A DNA stretch of 64,000 nucleotides from AP-15 sp963747735 (GTDB lineage: Bacteria; Pseudomonadota; Alphaproteobacteria; ATCC43930; CGMCC-115725): NCBI GenBank assembly GCA_963747735.1, contig CAVVGE010000010.1, positions 1 to 64,000 of the forward strand, in the 5' to 3' direction. The notes beneath the pieces were generated by a model that worked only from the letters and a program-made list of their open reading frames with translations, searched no databases and was not told where the DNA came from. How positions within the stretch are numbered: position 1 is the first letter of the stretch; the number at the start of each line of letters is the position of its first letter. This document shows positions 44,353 through 52,412 of this stretch, in pieces. The position numbers and the translations under genes were made by a program.

Positions 44353-47049
44353 ATGATAGCTTGCAACACCCCGATGCGTCCCGCCTCCCCGCCAACTCCG
44401 CCCGCCACCGAGACACCGGCCGCCTCGCCGGTCATGGCGCAATACCATCAGGTGAAGGCGGAGAACCCGGGCTGCCTGTTGTTTTTCCGGATGGGCGATT
44501 TCTTCGAGATGTTTTTCGACGACGCGGTCGCGGCGGCGGCGGCGCTCGACATCGCCTTGACCAAGCGCGGCCGGCACGACGGCGCCGACATCCCGATGTG
44601 CGGCGTGCCGGTCCACACCGCCGAAATCTATCTCGCCCGGCTGATCCGCGCCGGGTTCAAGGTGGCGATCTGCGAGCAGATCGAGGACCCGGCCGAGGCG
44701 CGGCGGCGCGGCAACAAAGGGCCGGTGCGGCGCGCGGTGGTCCGCGTCGTCACCGCCGGGACCCTCACCGAGGAGGGTCTGCTCGACGCGCGCCGGAATA
44801 ATTATCTCGCCGGCATCGCCGAGGCGGGCGGCGAGATCGGCCTCGCCTGGCTCGATCTGTCGACTGGCGCTTTTGCGCTGATGCCGACGCACGAGCCGGC
44901 ATTGGCCGGCGATCTGGCGCGGATCGCGCCCGGCGAGATCCTGCTGCCCGAGCGGATGCTCGCCCGCCCGGCGTTGGGCGAGCTTTTGGCGGAATGGAAA
45001 CCGGCGTTGACGCCGTTGCCGGACGCCCGGTTCGACAGCGCCGCCGCCCGCCGCCGGCTCGAAGAATTCTACGGTGTCGGGGCGCTCGACGGGTTTGGCA
45101 GTTTCGGCCGCAGCGAGATCGCCGCCGCCGGCGTGCTCGTCGATTATGTCGGGCTGACCCAGCCGGGTCGCGCGCCGCATCTGCTGCCGCCGCAACGGGT
45201 GGTGCCGGGCTCGGTCATGCAGATCGATGCGGCGACGCGGCGCAACCTCGAATTGACCGCGAGCGTTGCCGGCGAGCGCCGGGGCAGCCTCTTGGCGACG
45301 ATCGACCGCACCATGACCGCCGCCGGCGCGCGGCTCCTCGCCGAGCAATCGGCGGCTCCGTTGACCGACCCCGCGGTGATTGCAGCGCGGCTCGATGCGG
45401 TGCAGTGCCTGGTCGATCGCCCCGATTCGCGAGCCGTCTTGCGCGAGCGGCTGCGCCACTGCCCCGATCTCGAACGCGCGCTTACCCGGCTCGGTCTCGG
45501 CCGTGGCGGCCCGCGCGACCTCGCCGCGCTCGGCCGCGCCTTGGCCGAAACCGCGACATTGCGCGATCTCCTCAATGAGCCGAGCCTGGTGCCATTGCCC
45601 GAGCGGCTGGCCGAAGCGCGACAGGGGCTCGGCGAGCACAGCACCTTGGTCGCGCGGCTCGGGCATGCGCTCGGCCCCGAATTGCCGCTTTTCGCCCGCG
45701 ACGGCGGCTTTATCGCCGCCGGATATTCCGACGAGCTCGACGAATGGCGCCGGCTGCGCGACGAAAGCCGCCGGATGATCGCCGCGCTGCAAGCCCGCTA
45801 TGTCTCGCAGACCGGGGTCGGCGCGCTCAAGATCCGCCACAACAATGTGATCGGCTACTACATCGAAGTGTCGGCCGGCCATGCCGGCAAGCTCGGCCCC
45901 GAATTCATCCATCGCCAGACCATGGCGGGGGCGCAGCGCTACACGACCGCGGAATTGGCCGATCTCGAAACCCGGATCGCGAGCGCCGCCGAGCGGGGCT
46001 TGGCGCTGGAATTGCGGCTGTGGGACGAGCTCGTCGGCGAGGTTGTCGCCCGGCGCGCCGAGATCGCCGCGGCGGCGGCGGCGCTCGCCGCGATCGACTT
46101 CGCCGCCGCGCTGGCCGAACGCGCGACCGAAGGCGGCTGGGTGCGCCCGCTCGTCGAGGCCGGCACCGCCTTTGCGATCGAGGGCGGGCGCCACCCGATG
46201 GTCGAGGCCGCGCGCGCCGGGGTGGGCGGGGACGCCTTTGTCGCCAACGACTGCCTCCTCGGCGAGGACGAGCGGATCTGGCTCGTCACCGGCCCCAACA
46301 TGGCCGGCAAGAGCACCTTTCTGCGGCAGAACGCGCTGATCGCGATCCTGGCGCAGATGGGCTCCTATGTGCCGGCTCGTGCCGCCCGGATCGGCGTCGT
46401 CGACCGCCTGTTCAGCCGGGTGGGTGCGGCCGACGACCTGGCGCGCGGGCGTTCCACGTTCATGGTCGAGATGGTCGAGACCGCAGCGATCTTGAACCAG
46501 GCCGGCGCGCGCTCGTTTGTCATCCTCGACGAGATCGGCCGCGGCACGGCGACCTTCGACGGGCTCTCGATCGCCTGGGCGGCGCTCGAGCATCTGCACG
46601 AGGTCAACCGCTGCCGCGCGCTGTTCGCCACCCATTACCATGAGCTGACCGCACTCTCGGCGAAGCTCCCGGCGCTCGCCTGCCGCACGATGCGGGTCAA
46701 GGAATGGAAAGGCGACGTGGTGTTTCTGCACGAGGTCGGGCCGGGCACCGCCGACCGCTCCTACGGCATTCATGTGGCCAAGCTCGCCGGTCTGCCCAAG
46801 ACCGTCACCGCCCGCGCCGAGGAGGTGCTGGAGATTTTGGAAAAAGGCGAAGAAGGCGGCGCGCTCGCCCGCCTCGCCGACGACCTGCCGCTGTTCAGCG
46901 CCGCCCGCCGCCGCAGCGCGCCGGCGCCTGCGCCCGCCCCGCCGGAATCCGCGGCCGAAGCATTGCTGCGCGACACCCGCCCCGACGAGCTCACCCCGCG
47001 CGACGCCCTCGACCTCCTCTACCGGCTCAAGGCCCTGGCGGCGGAATAA
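44353..47049 (+). CDS. mutS: DNA mismatch repair protein MutS
   Basis: 898-residue mismatch recognition ATPase. The mismatch-contact motif is in LLFFRMGDFFEMFFDD (Phe-x-Glu) near residue 40. Connector, core and clamp domains follow, and the ATPase has Walker A GPNMAGKST (residues 647-655), LDEIGRGT and ATHYHELT. The C-terminal part ends DALDLLYRLKALAAE, the MutL/tetramer tail. ATG 44353 was chosen; ATG 44374 (MRPASP) is also possible and neither has a strong ribosome site. Works with MutL in post-replicative repair. Confidence 0.96.
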   Translation: MIACNTPMRPASPPTPPATETPAASPVMAQYHQVKAENPGCLLFFRMGDFFEMFFDDAVAAAAALDIALTKRGRHDGADIPMCGVPVHTAEIYLARLIRAGFKVAICEQIEDPAEARRRGNKGPVRRAVVRVVTAGTLTEEGLLDARRNNYLAGIAEAGGEIGLAWLDLSTGAFALMPTHEPALAGDLARIAPGEILLPERMLARPALGELLAEWKPALTPLPDARFDSAAARRRLEEFYGVGALDGFGSFGRSEIAAAGVLVDYVGLTQPGRAPHLLPPQRVVPGSVMQIDAATRRNLELTASVAGERRGSLLATIDRTMTAAGARLLAEQSAAPLTDPAVIAARLDAVQCLVDRPDSRAVLRERLRHCPDLERALTRLGLGRGGPRDLAALGRALAETATLRDLLNEPSLVPLPERLAEARQGLGEHSTLVARLGHALGPELPLFARDGGFIAAGYSDELDEWRRLRDESRRMIAALQARYVSQTGVGALKIRHNNVIGYYIEVSAGHAGKLGPEFIHRQTMAGAQRYTTAELADLETRIASAAERGLALELRLWDELVGEVVARRAEIAAAAAALAAIDFAAALAERATEGGWVRPLVEAGTAFAIEGGRHPMVEAARAGVGGDAFVANDCLLGEDERIWLVTGPNMAGKSTFLRQNALIAILAQMGSYVPARAARIGVVDRLFSRVGAADDLARGRSTFMVEMVETAAILNQAGARSFVILDEIGRGTATFDGLSIAWAALEHLHEVNRCRALFATHYHELTALSAKLPALACRTMRVKEWKGDVVFLHEVGPGTADRSYGIHVAKLAGLPKTVTARAEEVLEILEKGEEGGALARLADDLPLFSAARRRSAPAPAPAPPESAAEALLRDTRPDELTPRDALDLLYRLKALAAE

Positions 47050-47112
47050 ACCGCCTGGGCCGGCGCTCTTAAGAGCCTGGCGCGGAATGAATAGCGTCGA
47101 TCAACAGATGAT

Positions 47113-47342
47113 CGTCGCCCCCGCGAAAGAGCGTGTGAGAAAATGCCAAACATCGTCATTCCGGGGCGCGGGCGCTCCTGAGCCTGTCGAAGGGCCGCGA
47201 GCCCGGAACCTATGAACACCGGACGTCGAACATATTGGAAATTCAGGTGTTCTTGGGTTCCGGGCTCGGCCCTTCGGGCCGCCCCGGAATGACGTTTCTT
47301 GGAAAGAGCAATTTCTTCACACGCGCCTTCGCGGGAATGACG
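47113..47342. repeat. MITE-like nested inverted-repeat element downstream of mutS
   Basis: The outer arms 47113-47142 and 47312-47342 are near-complementary (CCGCGAAAGAGCGTGTGA against TTCACACGCGCCTTCGCGG). Inner arms CGTCATTCCGGGGCG (47154-47168) and CGCCCCGGAATGACG (47280-47294) are exact inverted copies, and more pairing lies between them (GAGCCCGGAACC / GGTTCCGGGCTC). About 230 bases, no open frame. The pattern fits a non-autonomous, MITE- or BIME-like element. No target duplication was recognised. Confidence 0.75.
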
Positions 47343-47640
47343 AACGACGCGTTAATTTTACGAATTCATTGCGGGTCGGGCTCTAAGATTTTTCACTTCC
47401 TCTGTCCGTAGGTTCACTGCATGCGAGCCTTAGAGCGGATCCTGCTCCACCTGTTTTATCAGATTGAGATCAGGTGAGCTCCTTGCCCGAAAAGCCAATC
47501 CGTCGTGGTCTGCGGCAGCGAAAAGCTGCATCGCATCGGTGCCCGCCAAATCGGAATCCGTCACGGACCTTAGCAGAAAACGATATTATTGTCAATATAG
47601 ATATTACCGAAATCACATACGAGAGTGTCGGCGGCCACGG
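47343..47640. other. Intergenic region, no gene recognised
   Basis: Between the repeat element and the riboswitch. It holds a small inverted pair CACCTG ... CAGGTG (about 47449-47477), which resembles dispersed repeat debris, and an AT-rich stretch at about 47579-47625 containing TTGTCA that could be the promoter for the riboswitch transcript. No frame has convincing coding character. Confidence 0.4.
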
Positions 47641-47649
47641 GCTTGATCA

Positions 47650-47740
47650 TTTTGCCAAACCGGGGTAGGGGGCCTGTGTCAGCCTGCTCGGCTGCGGCCG
47701 GGGCGCCGGCGAACCGGTTTGGCGAGACCTTTGGCATCGG
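47650..47740 (+). promoter_or_regulatory. Probable yybP-ykoY manganese riboswitch
   Basis: A basal helix GCCAAA (47654-47659) pairs with UUUGGC (47730-47735). The 3' side carries GGCGAGACCUUUGGC, closely matching the conserved GCCGAGACCUUUGCC end of the yybP-ykoY motif. The 5' side has CCGGGGUAGG, similar to the conserved GGGGAGUAG, and UGUCAGCC follows as the second conserved loop. It lies about 75 bases upstream of a GDT1/UPF0016 manganese exporter gene, a known partner of this Mn(II)-sensing class. A CUUCCUC / GGGGAGGC pairing before the start codon could form the switching helix. Confidence 0.68.
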
Positions 47741-47813
47741 CTTCCTCGATCGGGTCGGGTGGGGGGAGGCGGTGCCGAGGCGTGAGCGAACCTGACCCCG
47801 AACGGCACCCCCT

Positions 47814-48377
47814 ATGCACGCATTTTTAGTATCGACAGCGGTCATCGCCCTCGCCGAGATCGGCGACAAGACGCAAATCCTGGCGCTGATGCTGGCCGCA
47901 CGATTTCGCCGGCCGGTACCGATCATCTTCGGCATTCTGCTGGCGACGATCGCCAACCACGCCGCGGCAGCGCTCGTCGGGACCCTGTTCGGGAGCTTTT
48001 TTGCCGGGCCCTGGATGCGCTGGATCCTCGGCGCCTCGTTTCTCGGGGTCGCGGTCTGGGCGCTCTTTCCCGACCGATACGAAGAGAGCGCCGATCCGAT
48101 CGGCCGGTCGGGTGCCTTTGGCGCGACCTTCCTCGCCTTTTTTCTCGCCGAGATCGGCGACAAGACGCAGATCGCGACGATCGGGCTCGCCGCCCGCTTC
48201 GAGACGTTTCTGCCGGTCGTCATCGGCACGACCTGCGGCATGATGCTGGCCAACGTTCCGGCGGTCATCATCGGCGACCGGATCGCCGGCCGGCTCCCGC
48301 TCAAGGCGATCCGCATCGCCGCCGCGATCGTCTTTGCGACCCTCGGAATCCTCACCCTCACCGGCTTTGGCGGCTGA
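47814..48377 (+). CDS. GDT1/UPF0016 family manganese exporter
   Basis: 187-residue membrane protein with two homologous halves, each carrying the cation motif EIGDKTQ (ALAEIGDKTQILAL near residue 14 and LAEIGDKTQIATI near residue 118) and three hydrophobic helices. UPF0016 bacterial members export Mn(II) and protect against manganese excess; eukaryotic TMEM165/Gdt1 are relatives. The probable yybP-ykoY riboswitch upstream supports Mn(II)-induced expression. Length and motifs are complete. It appears monocistronic. Confidence 0.93.
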   Translation: MHAFLVSTAVIALAEIGDKTQILALMLAARFRRPVPIIFGILLATIANHAAAALVGTLFGSFFAGPWMRWILGASFLGVAVWALFPDRYEESADPIGRSGAFGATFLAFFLAEIGDKTQIATIGLAARFETFLPVVIGTTCGMMLANVPAVIIGDRIAGRLPLKAIRIAAAIVFATLGILTLTGFGG

Positions 48378-48736
48378 AATCGACGGGAGCGGGATCGGCT
48401 GCCGGTCGAAGAGAAACGCATCGGGCATCGCCGCCGTTGGTTTCGGCGCGAGACCGGGTGCGGCCTGCTGTGCTGTCGAGCGGCCGGACGCGTGATCCGG
48501 CGACGGTGCCGGAAGATTCCTCGATGGGGTTCAGCAAGGTATTGTTATTCTGCCGGAAATTGCTTAGAGCCAGCTGACAGCGGGGAGGGGCTCACAACGA
48601 TTCCTGGCACCGATCGGATCGCCGCAGCCGCGCGGGCGCCGCGGGGCAGACCCGGCACGGGCCGAATCGCAGCGGCCACCAAGCTTTTTCTCCGCTATTC
48701 GAGGGTTTTGCAGCAGTCTCGGAGATAGGCCCCGCA
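48378..48736. other. Intergenic region, no gene recognised
   Basis: About 360 bases between the exporter and the cytochrome gene. Short open frames exist on both strands but have no family resemblance or ribosome site. No strong hairpin with a U-tract was seen. It presumably carries the cytochrome promoter. Confidence 0.4.
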
Positions 48737-49363
48737 ATGGCGCATCGCGAATTGCATCGGAGGCTCGGACGACACGGCACCCCGCTCTGGATGGTTGTCG
48801 CCGCGCTGCTGAGCGGGATCGCCGCACCGGCGATGGCGGCAGCACCGCCGGCAAAGCTCGCCCCGTGTCTGGCCTGTCATGGCGCCGGGGGGCAATCCGT
48901 CATCGCGGGCGTCCCCTCGCTCGGCGGCCAGCCGTCGAAATATCTGGTCATTCAGCTCTTCATGTTCCGCGAGGGGATGCGCGAAGCCCCGCCGATGAAC
49001 GCAATGATCAAGGGCTGGACCGACGACGAGCTGCAGCAGGCGGCGGATTATCTCGCCAGCCTGCCCGCGCCAAAGCCGCCGGCCGGTCCGGGGGACGCCG
49101 GGCGCGCCGCCAAGTCCCAGGCGCTGACCGAGCAATACCATTGCAATGTTTGCCACCGCCCGGATTTCACCGGCCAGGACAATGTTCCGCACCTCGCCGA
49201 CCAGCGCGAAGACTACCTTGTAAAGGCGCTGAGCCAATACAAAAGCGGCGCGCGGCACGGCTATGATGCGACGATGGCCGAAGCGTTGCAGCCGGTCGAC
49301 GCGGCACAGCTGCCCGACCTCGCCTATTACCTGTCGCATTTCCGGCCAGCCGCCGGGCATTAG
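48737..49363 (+). CDS. Dihaem cytochrome c (cytochrome c4-like)
   Basis: 208-residue periplasmic cytochrome. The signal peptide (about residues 1-34) ends PAMAAAPP. Two haem-binding motifs, CLACH (near residue 43) and CNVCH (near residue 136), each sit in a class I fold, with candidate methionine ligands in REAPPMNAMI and HGYDATMAEAL. The arrangement matches cytochrome c4-type electron carriers to terminal oxidases. The stop TAG forms the first bases of a dispersed inverted-repeat element. Confidence 0.9.
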   Translation: MAHRELHRRLGRHGTPLWMVVAALLSGIAAPAMAAAPPAKLAPCLACHGAGGQSVIAGVPSLGGQPSKYLVIQLFMFREGMREAPPMNAMIKGWTDDELQQAADYLASLPAPKPPAGPGDAGRAAKSQALTEQYHCNVCHRPDFTGQDNVPHLADQREDYLVKALSQYKSGARHGYDATMAEALQPVDAAQLPDLAYYLSHFRPAAGH

Positions 49364-49630
49364 AGCATGATTCGTGCAGGTCGAAGCGGATTCTGCGAAA
49401 CCTCCCGTCGCACCGCGCATCGGCCCCGATCCCAGTCCTTCCCGCTTTCCCGGCGAAGGCCGGGACCCATCTGTGCACCACTCGGCGCCGATTTCGTGAC
49501 TGCCGCGGACCACCCGAGCGAAACAGGAAAAGCGGGGTCCCCAACCGGCGTGGGTCCCGGCTTTCGCCGGGAAAGCGGACGGAGCAAGGGCGCGGAGCGA
49601 AACGGTTCCGCTTCCGAGGATCATGCTTTA
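49361..49630. repeat. MITE-like inverted-repeat element overlapping the cytochrome stop codon
   Basis: The terminal inverted repeat TAGAGCATGATTCGTG at 49361 matches the complement of CGAGGATCATGCTTTA ending at 49630 (12 of 16). Strong internal arms, CGCTTTCCCGGCGAAGGC (about 49442-49459) and its complement near 49559-49577, fold the centre into a long stem. About 270 bases, no gene. The TAG at its left tip is also the stop codon of the cytochrome gene. Similar GAGCATGAT-bounded repeats are widespread in Rhizobiales and relatives. Confidence 0.7.
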
Positions 49631-49642
49631 GCAAATCGGCAG

Positions 49643-50554
49643 CTAATCGGCCGGGCGCGGCGGGCGAGCCGGACGGCGAAACGCCTCGTGGCGCAGCAGG
49701 TAGAGCCCGGTCAGGGTGACGATCGCGGCACCCGCGATCATCGGCCCGGTCGGGACCTCGTTCCAGATCGCAAAGCCCAACACCGAGCCCCAGATCAGCG
49801 CCGTGTAGTTGAATGGCGAGACCGCCGCCGCCGGCGCGTAATAAAGCGCTTGGGTCGTCCAATATTGCGACACGCCGCCGATCAGGCCGATCGAGCAAAA
49901 GAGGGCGAAATCGAGCGGGCCGGGCGTGACCCAAAAGAACGGCAGGGCAGGGAGCGCCATCAGGGTCATGAAGAAGGCGGTGTAGAACACGATCGAGGCG
50001 GTCAATTCGGTGCGCGTCAGCCCGCGCACGGTCAAGGTGCCGACGGCGTTGCACGCAGCGCAAAAGAGCGCGTTGGCCATGCCGAGCCCGCTGCCGCTGC
50101 CCGACGGCCGCGCCATGATCAAGACGCCGGCAAAACCGGCGAGCACCGCGATCCAGCGCTCGCGCCCGACCCGCTCTTTCAGGAGCGGCCAGGAGAGCGC
50201 CGTCAAAAACAGGGGTGCCGCAAAGGTCAGCGCCACCGCATCGGCCAATGGCAGCAGGTGGTAGGCGAAAAACGAGGTGACGTTGGAGGCGCCCCAGATT
50301 GCCGCGCGCCCGAATTGCGCACCGAGCCGGTGGGTGCGCAGGGTCGAATTGCCGCCGGCGCGCAATACCAGGATGTAGGACGGCAGCAGCGCGACGGCGC
50401 TGCGGAAAAACACAAGTATCGGGATCGGGTAGCTTTGCGCCAGCCATTTGCCGATCGCGTTCTGGATCGAAAACAGAAAGACCGACGCGACCATGTAGAG
50501 AATGCCGAGCCGGATATCGTCGACGCGCGCCGCCGGCCGCGCGGAGGTCGCCAC
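49643..50554 (-). CDS. DMT superfamily (EamA) transporter
   Basis: 303-residue inner-membrane protein with about ten hydrophobic helices in two EamA repeats (first YMVASVFLFSIQNAIGKWLA, second SIGLIGGVSQYWTTQALYYA). Members export amino acids or other metabolites; the substrate is not predictable. It starts at GTG 50554, seven bases after the acyl-CoA dehydrogenase gene on the same strand, and is probably co-transcribed with it. Confidence 0.87.
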   Translation of the reverse strand: MATSARPAARVDDIRLGILYMVASVFLFSIQNAIGKWLAQSYPIPILVFFRSAVALLPSYILVLRAGGNSTLRTHRLGAQFGRAAIWGASNVTSFFAYHLLPLADAVALTFAAPLFLTALSWPLLKERVGRERWIAVLAGFAGVLIMARPSGSGSGLGMANALFCAACNAVGTLTVRGLTRTELTASIVFYTAFFMTLMALPALPFFWVTPGPLDFALFCSIGLIGGVSQYWTTQALYYAPAAAVSPFNYTALIWGSVLGFAIWNEVPTGPMIAGAAIVTLTGLYLLRHEAFRRPARPPRPAD

Positions 50555-50561
50555 GATCGGG

Positions 50562-52286
50562 TCAGAGCCGGTCGGGGTCGAAAGCGAGCACCGTGTCGCC
50601 GCCCAGCGCCGCGGCGAGGCAGCCGGGCGCGCGCGCTAGAAAATGCTCGGCGAAAAAGCGCGCGGTCTGGATTTTCGCGGCGAGGAACAGGGCGTCGCCG
50701 TCACCGGCTGTGATCTGTCGGTCGGCGGCCAATGCCTGGCGCGCCATCAGCCAGCCGGAAGCGACGATCCCGAACATTTCGAGATAGGGGGCGGCCCCGG
50801 CAGCCGCCATGTCCTCTGCCGCCACGACCAGATCGGAGGTGGCCGCCCGCAGCGCCTCCAAGCCGCGCCGCAGCTCTTCGCCGATCCCCGCGAGATGCGC
50901 GAGATGGGGATGGGGGCGATCGAGCGCGGCGATCGTCGTCTCGATATCGGCAAAGAGCTCGGCCGCGGCCATACCCCGATCGCGGCGCAGCTTGCGGCCG
51001 ACGAGGTCGCCCGCCTGGATGCCGTTCGTCCCTTCGTAGATCGGTGCGATCCGGGCGTCGCGCAGATATTGGGCGGCCCCGGTCTCCTCGATATAGCCCA
51101 TGCCGCCATGCACCTGGATGCCGGTCGAAGCGATGGCGACGGCGAGATCGCTGCACCACGCCTTGACCACCGGGGTCAGCAATTCCGCGCGCCGCCGCGC
51201 GGCAGCATCGCCCTCGACCAGCGAGACCGCGTAATAAGCGAGCGCCCGCATCGCCTGCGTTCCGGCGCGCATCCACAGCAGCATCCGGCGCACATCGGGA
51301 TGATGGATGATCGCCAGCGCGCCGGCATCGGTGGGGACGCCGAGCGGGTGGCCCTGCACCCGCATGCGGGCGAAATCGCGGGCCTCTTGATAGGCGCGCT
51401 CGGCGATGGCGACCCCCTGGAGGCCGACATTGAGCCGGGCGTTGTTCATCATGACGAACATCGCTTCGAGGCCGCGATGCTCGGCGCCGACCAGCGAGCC
51501 GACCGCATCCTCGTATTCGAGGACACAAGTCGGCGAGGCATGAATCCCGAGCTTTTGCTCGAGGCGGAGGGTGCGCACGCCGTTCCGGCGGCCCGGTCCA
51601 CCATCGCGATCGGGAAGGAATTTCGGCACCAGGAACAGCGACAAGCCGCGGCCGCCGGGTGGGCCGCCCGCAATGCGCGCCAGCACCATATGGACGATGT
51701 TGGGTGCGAGGTCGTGGTCGCCCCAGGTGATGAAGATCTTCTGCCCGGTCAAGCGGTAGCGGTCGCCGTCCGGCACCGCGCGGCTGCGCAACGCACCGAG
51801 GTCGGACCCGGCCTGCGGCTCGGTCAAGTTCATCGTCCCGGTCCATTCGCCGGAAACGAGCTTTGCCAGATAGAGCTGCTTTTGCGTGTCCGAGCCGTGC
51901 CTTTGCAGCACCTCGACCGCGGCGAGGTTGAGCAGCGGGCAGAGGGCAAAGCTCATGCACGCCGAATTCCACATTTCGCCGACCGGTGCCGCGAGCAGCA
52001 GCGGCAGCCCTTGTCCGCCATGGCCGGGATCGGCGGCGAGCCCGTTCCAGCCGCCTTCGACATAGCGCGCATAGGCCTCGCGAAACCCCGCGGGTGTGCG
52101 CACCACGCCATTTTCGAGAACGCTGCCGATACGGTCCGCCGGCTGGTTCAACGGGGCGATGACGCTCTCGGCCAATTTCGCCGCCTCGCCGAGCACCGGT
52201 CCGACGATGTCGGCAGAAAGCCCGGCGCCTCCGGCGACCGCATCGAGGACAAAGCGCATTTCGGCGAGCGGGGCGCTGTAAGGCAT
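50562..52286 (-). CDS. Acyl-CoA dehydrogenase
   Basis: 574-residue FAD enzyme of the larger acyl-CoA dehydrogenase type (DmdC/AcdA-like length). FAD-binding segments MNLTEPQAGSDLGALRSRA and KIFITWGDHDL are present, and the catalytic base lies in IAPIYEGTNGIQAGDLVGRK. A C-terminal extension follows, as in this subgroup. It introduces the alpha-beta double bond in acyl-CoA; chain length is not predictable. Start ATG 52286 (MPYSAPLAEMRF) rather than an upstream in-frame codon. Divergent from the aminotransferase gene. Confidence 0.9.
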   Translation of the reverse strand: MPYSAPLAEMRFVLDAVAGGAGLSADIVGPVLGEAAKLAESVIAPLNQPADRIGSVLENGVVRTPAGFREAYARYVEGGWNGLAADPGHGGQGLPLLLAAPVGEMWNSACMSFALCPLLNLAAVEVLQRHGSDTQKQLYLAKLVSGEWTGTMNLTEPQAGSDLGALRSRAVPDGDRYRLTGQKIFITWGDHDLAPNIVHMVLARIAGGPPGGRGLSLFLVPKFLPDRDGGPGRRNGVRTLRLEQKLGIHASPTCVLEYEDAVGSLVGAEHRGLEAMFVMMNNARLNVGLQGVAIAERAYQEARDFARMRVQGHPLGVPTDAGALAIIHHPDVRRMLLWMRAGTQAMRALAYYAVSLVEGDAAARRRAELLTPVVKAWCSDLAVAIASTGIQVHGGMGYIEETGAAQYLRDARIAPIYEGTNGIQAGDLVGRKLRRDRGMAAAELFADIETTIAALDRPHPHLAHLAGIGEELRRGLEALRAATSDLVVAAEDMAAAGAAPYLEMFGIVASGWLMARQALAADRQITAGDGDALFLAAKIQTARFFAEHFLARAPGCLAAALGGDTVLAFDPDRL

Positions 52287-52412
52287 GGCGGCGCCTGTCG
52301 GCAGCAAGGACAGCGCGAGCATATCCGATCGCCGGCCGCGCGGCGCGCTTGGCCGCAGCGGGTCGAGCGCCTACAACACCTCCCGGATCTCTTCGCAGCG
52401 AGGAGCGAGGCC

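Noticed and set aside
43795..46773. A 992-residue minus-strand frame covering mutS
   Set aside because: Only the last 174 residues (from 44319) look real; the rest is antisense to mutS with no family features.
47474..47668. 64-residue frame before the riboswitch
   Set aside because: No ribosome site, no family resemblance, and it runs into the structured leader.
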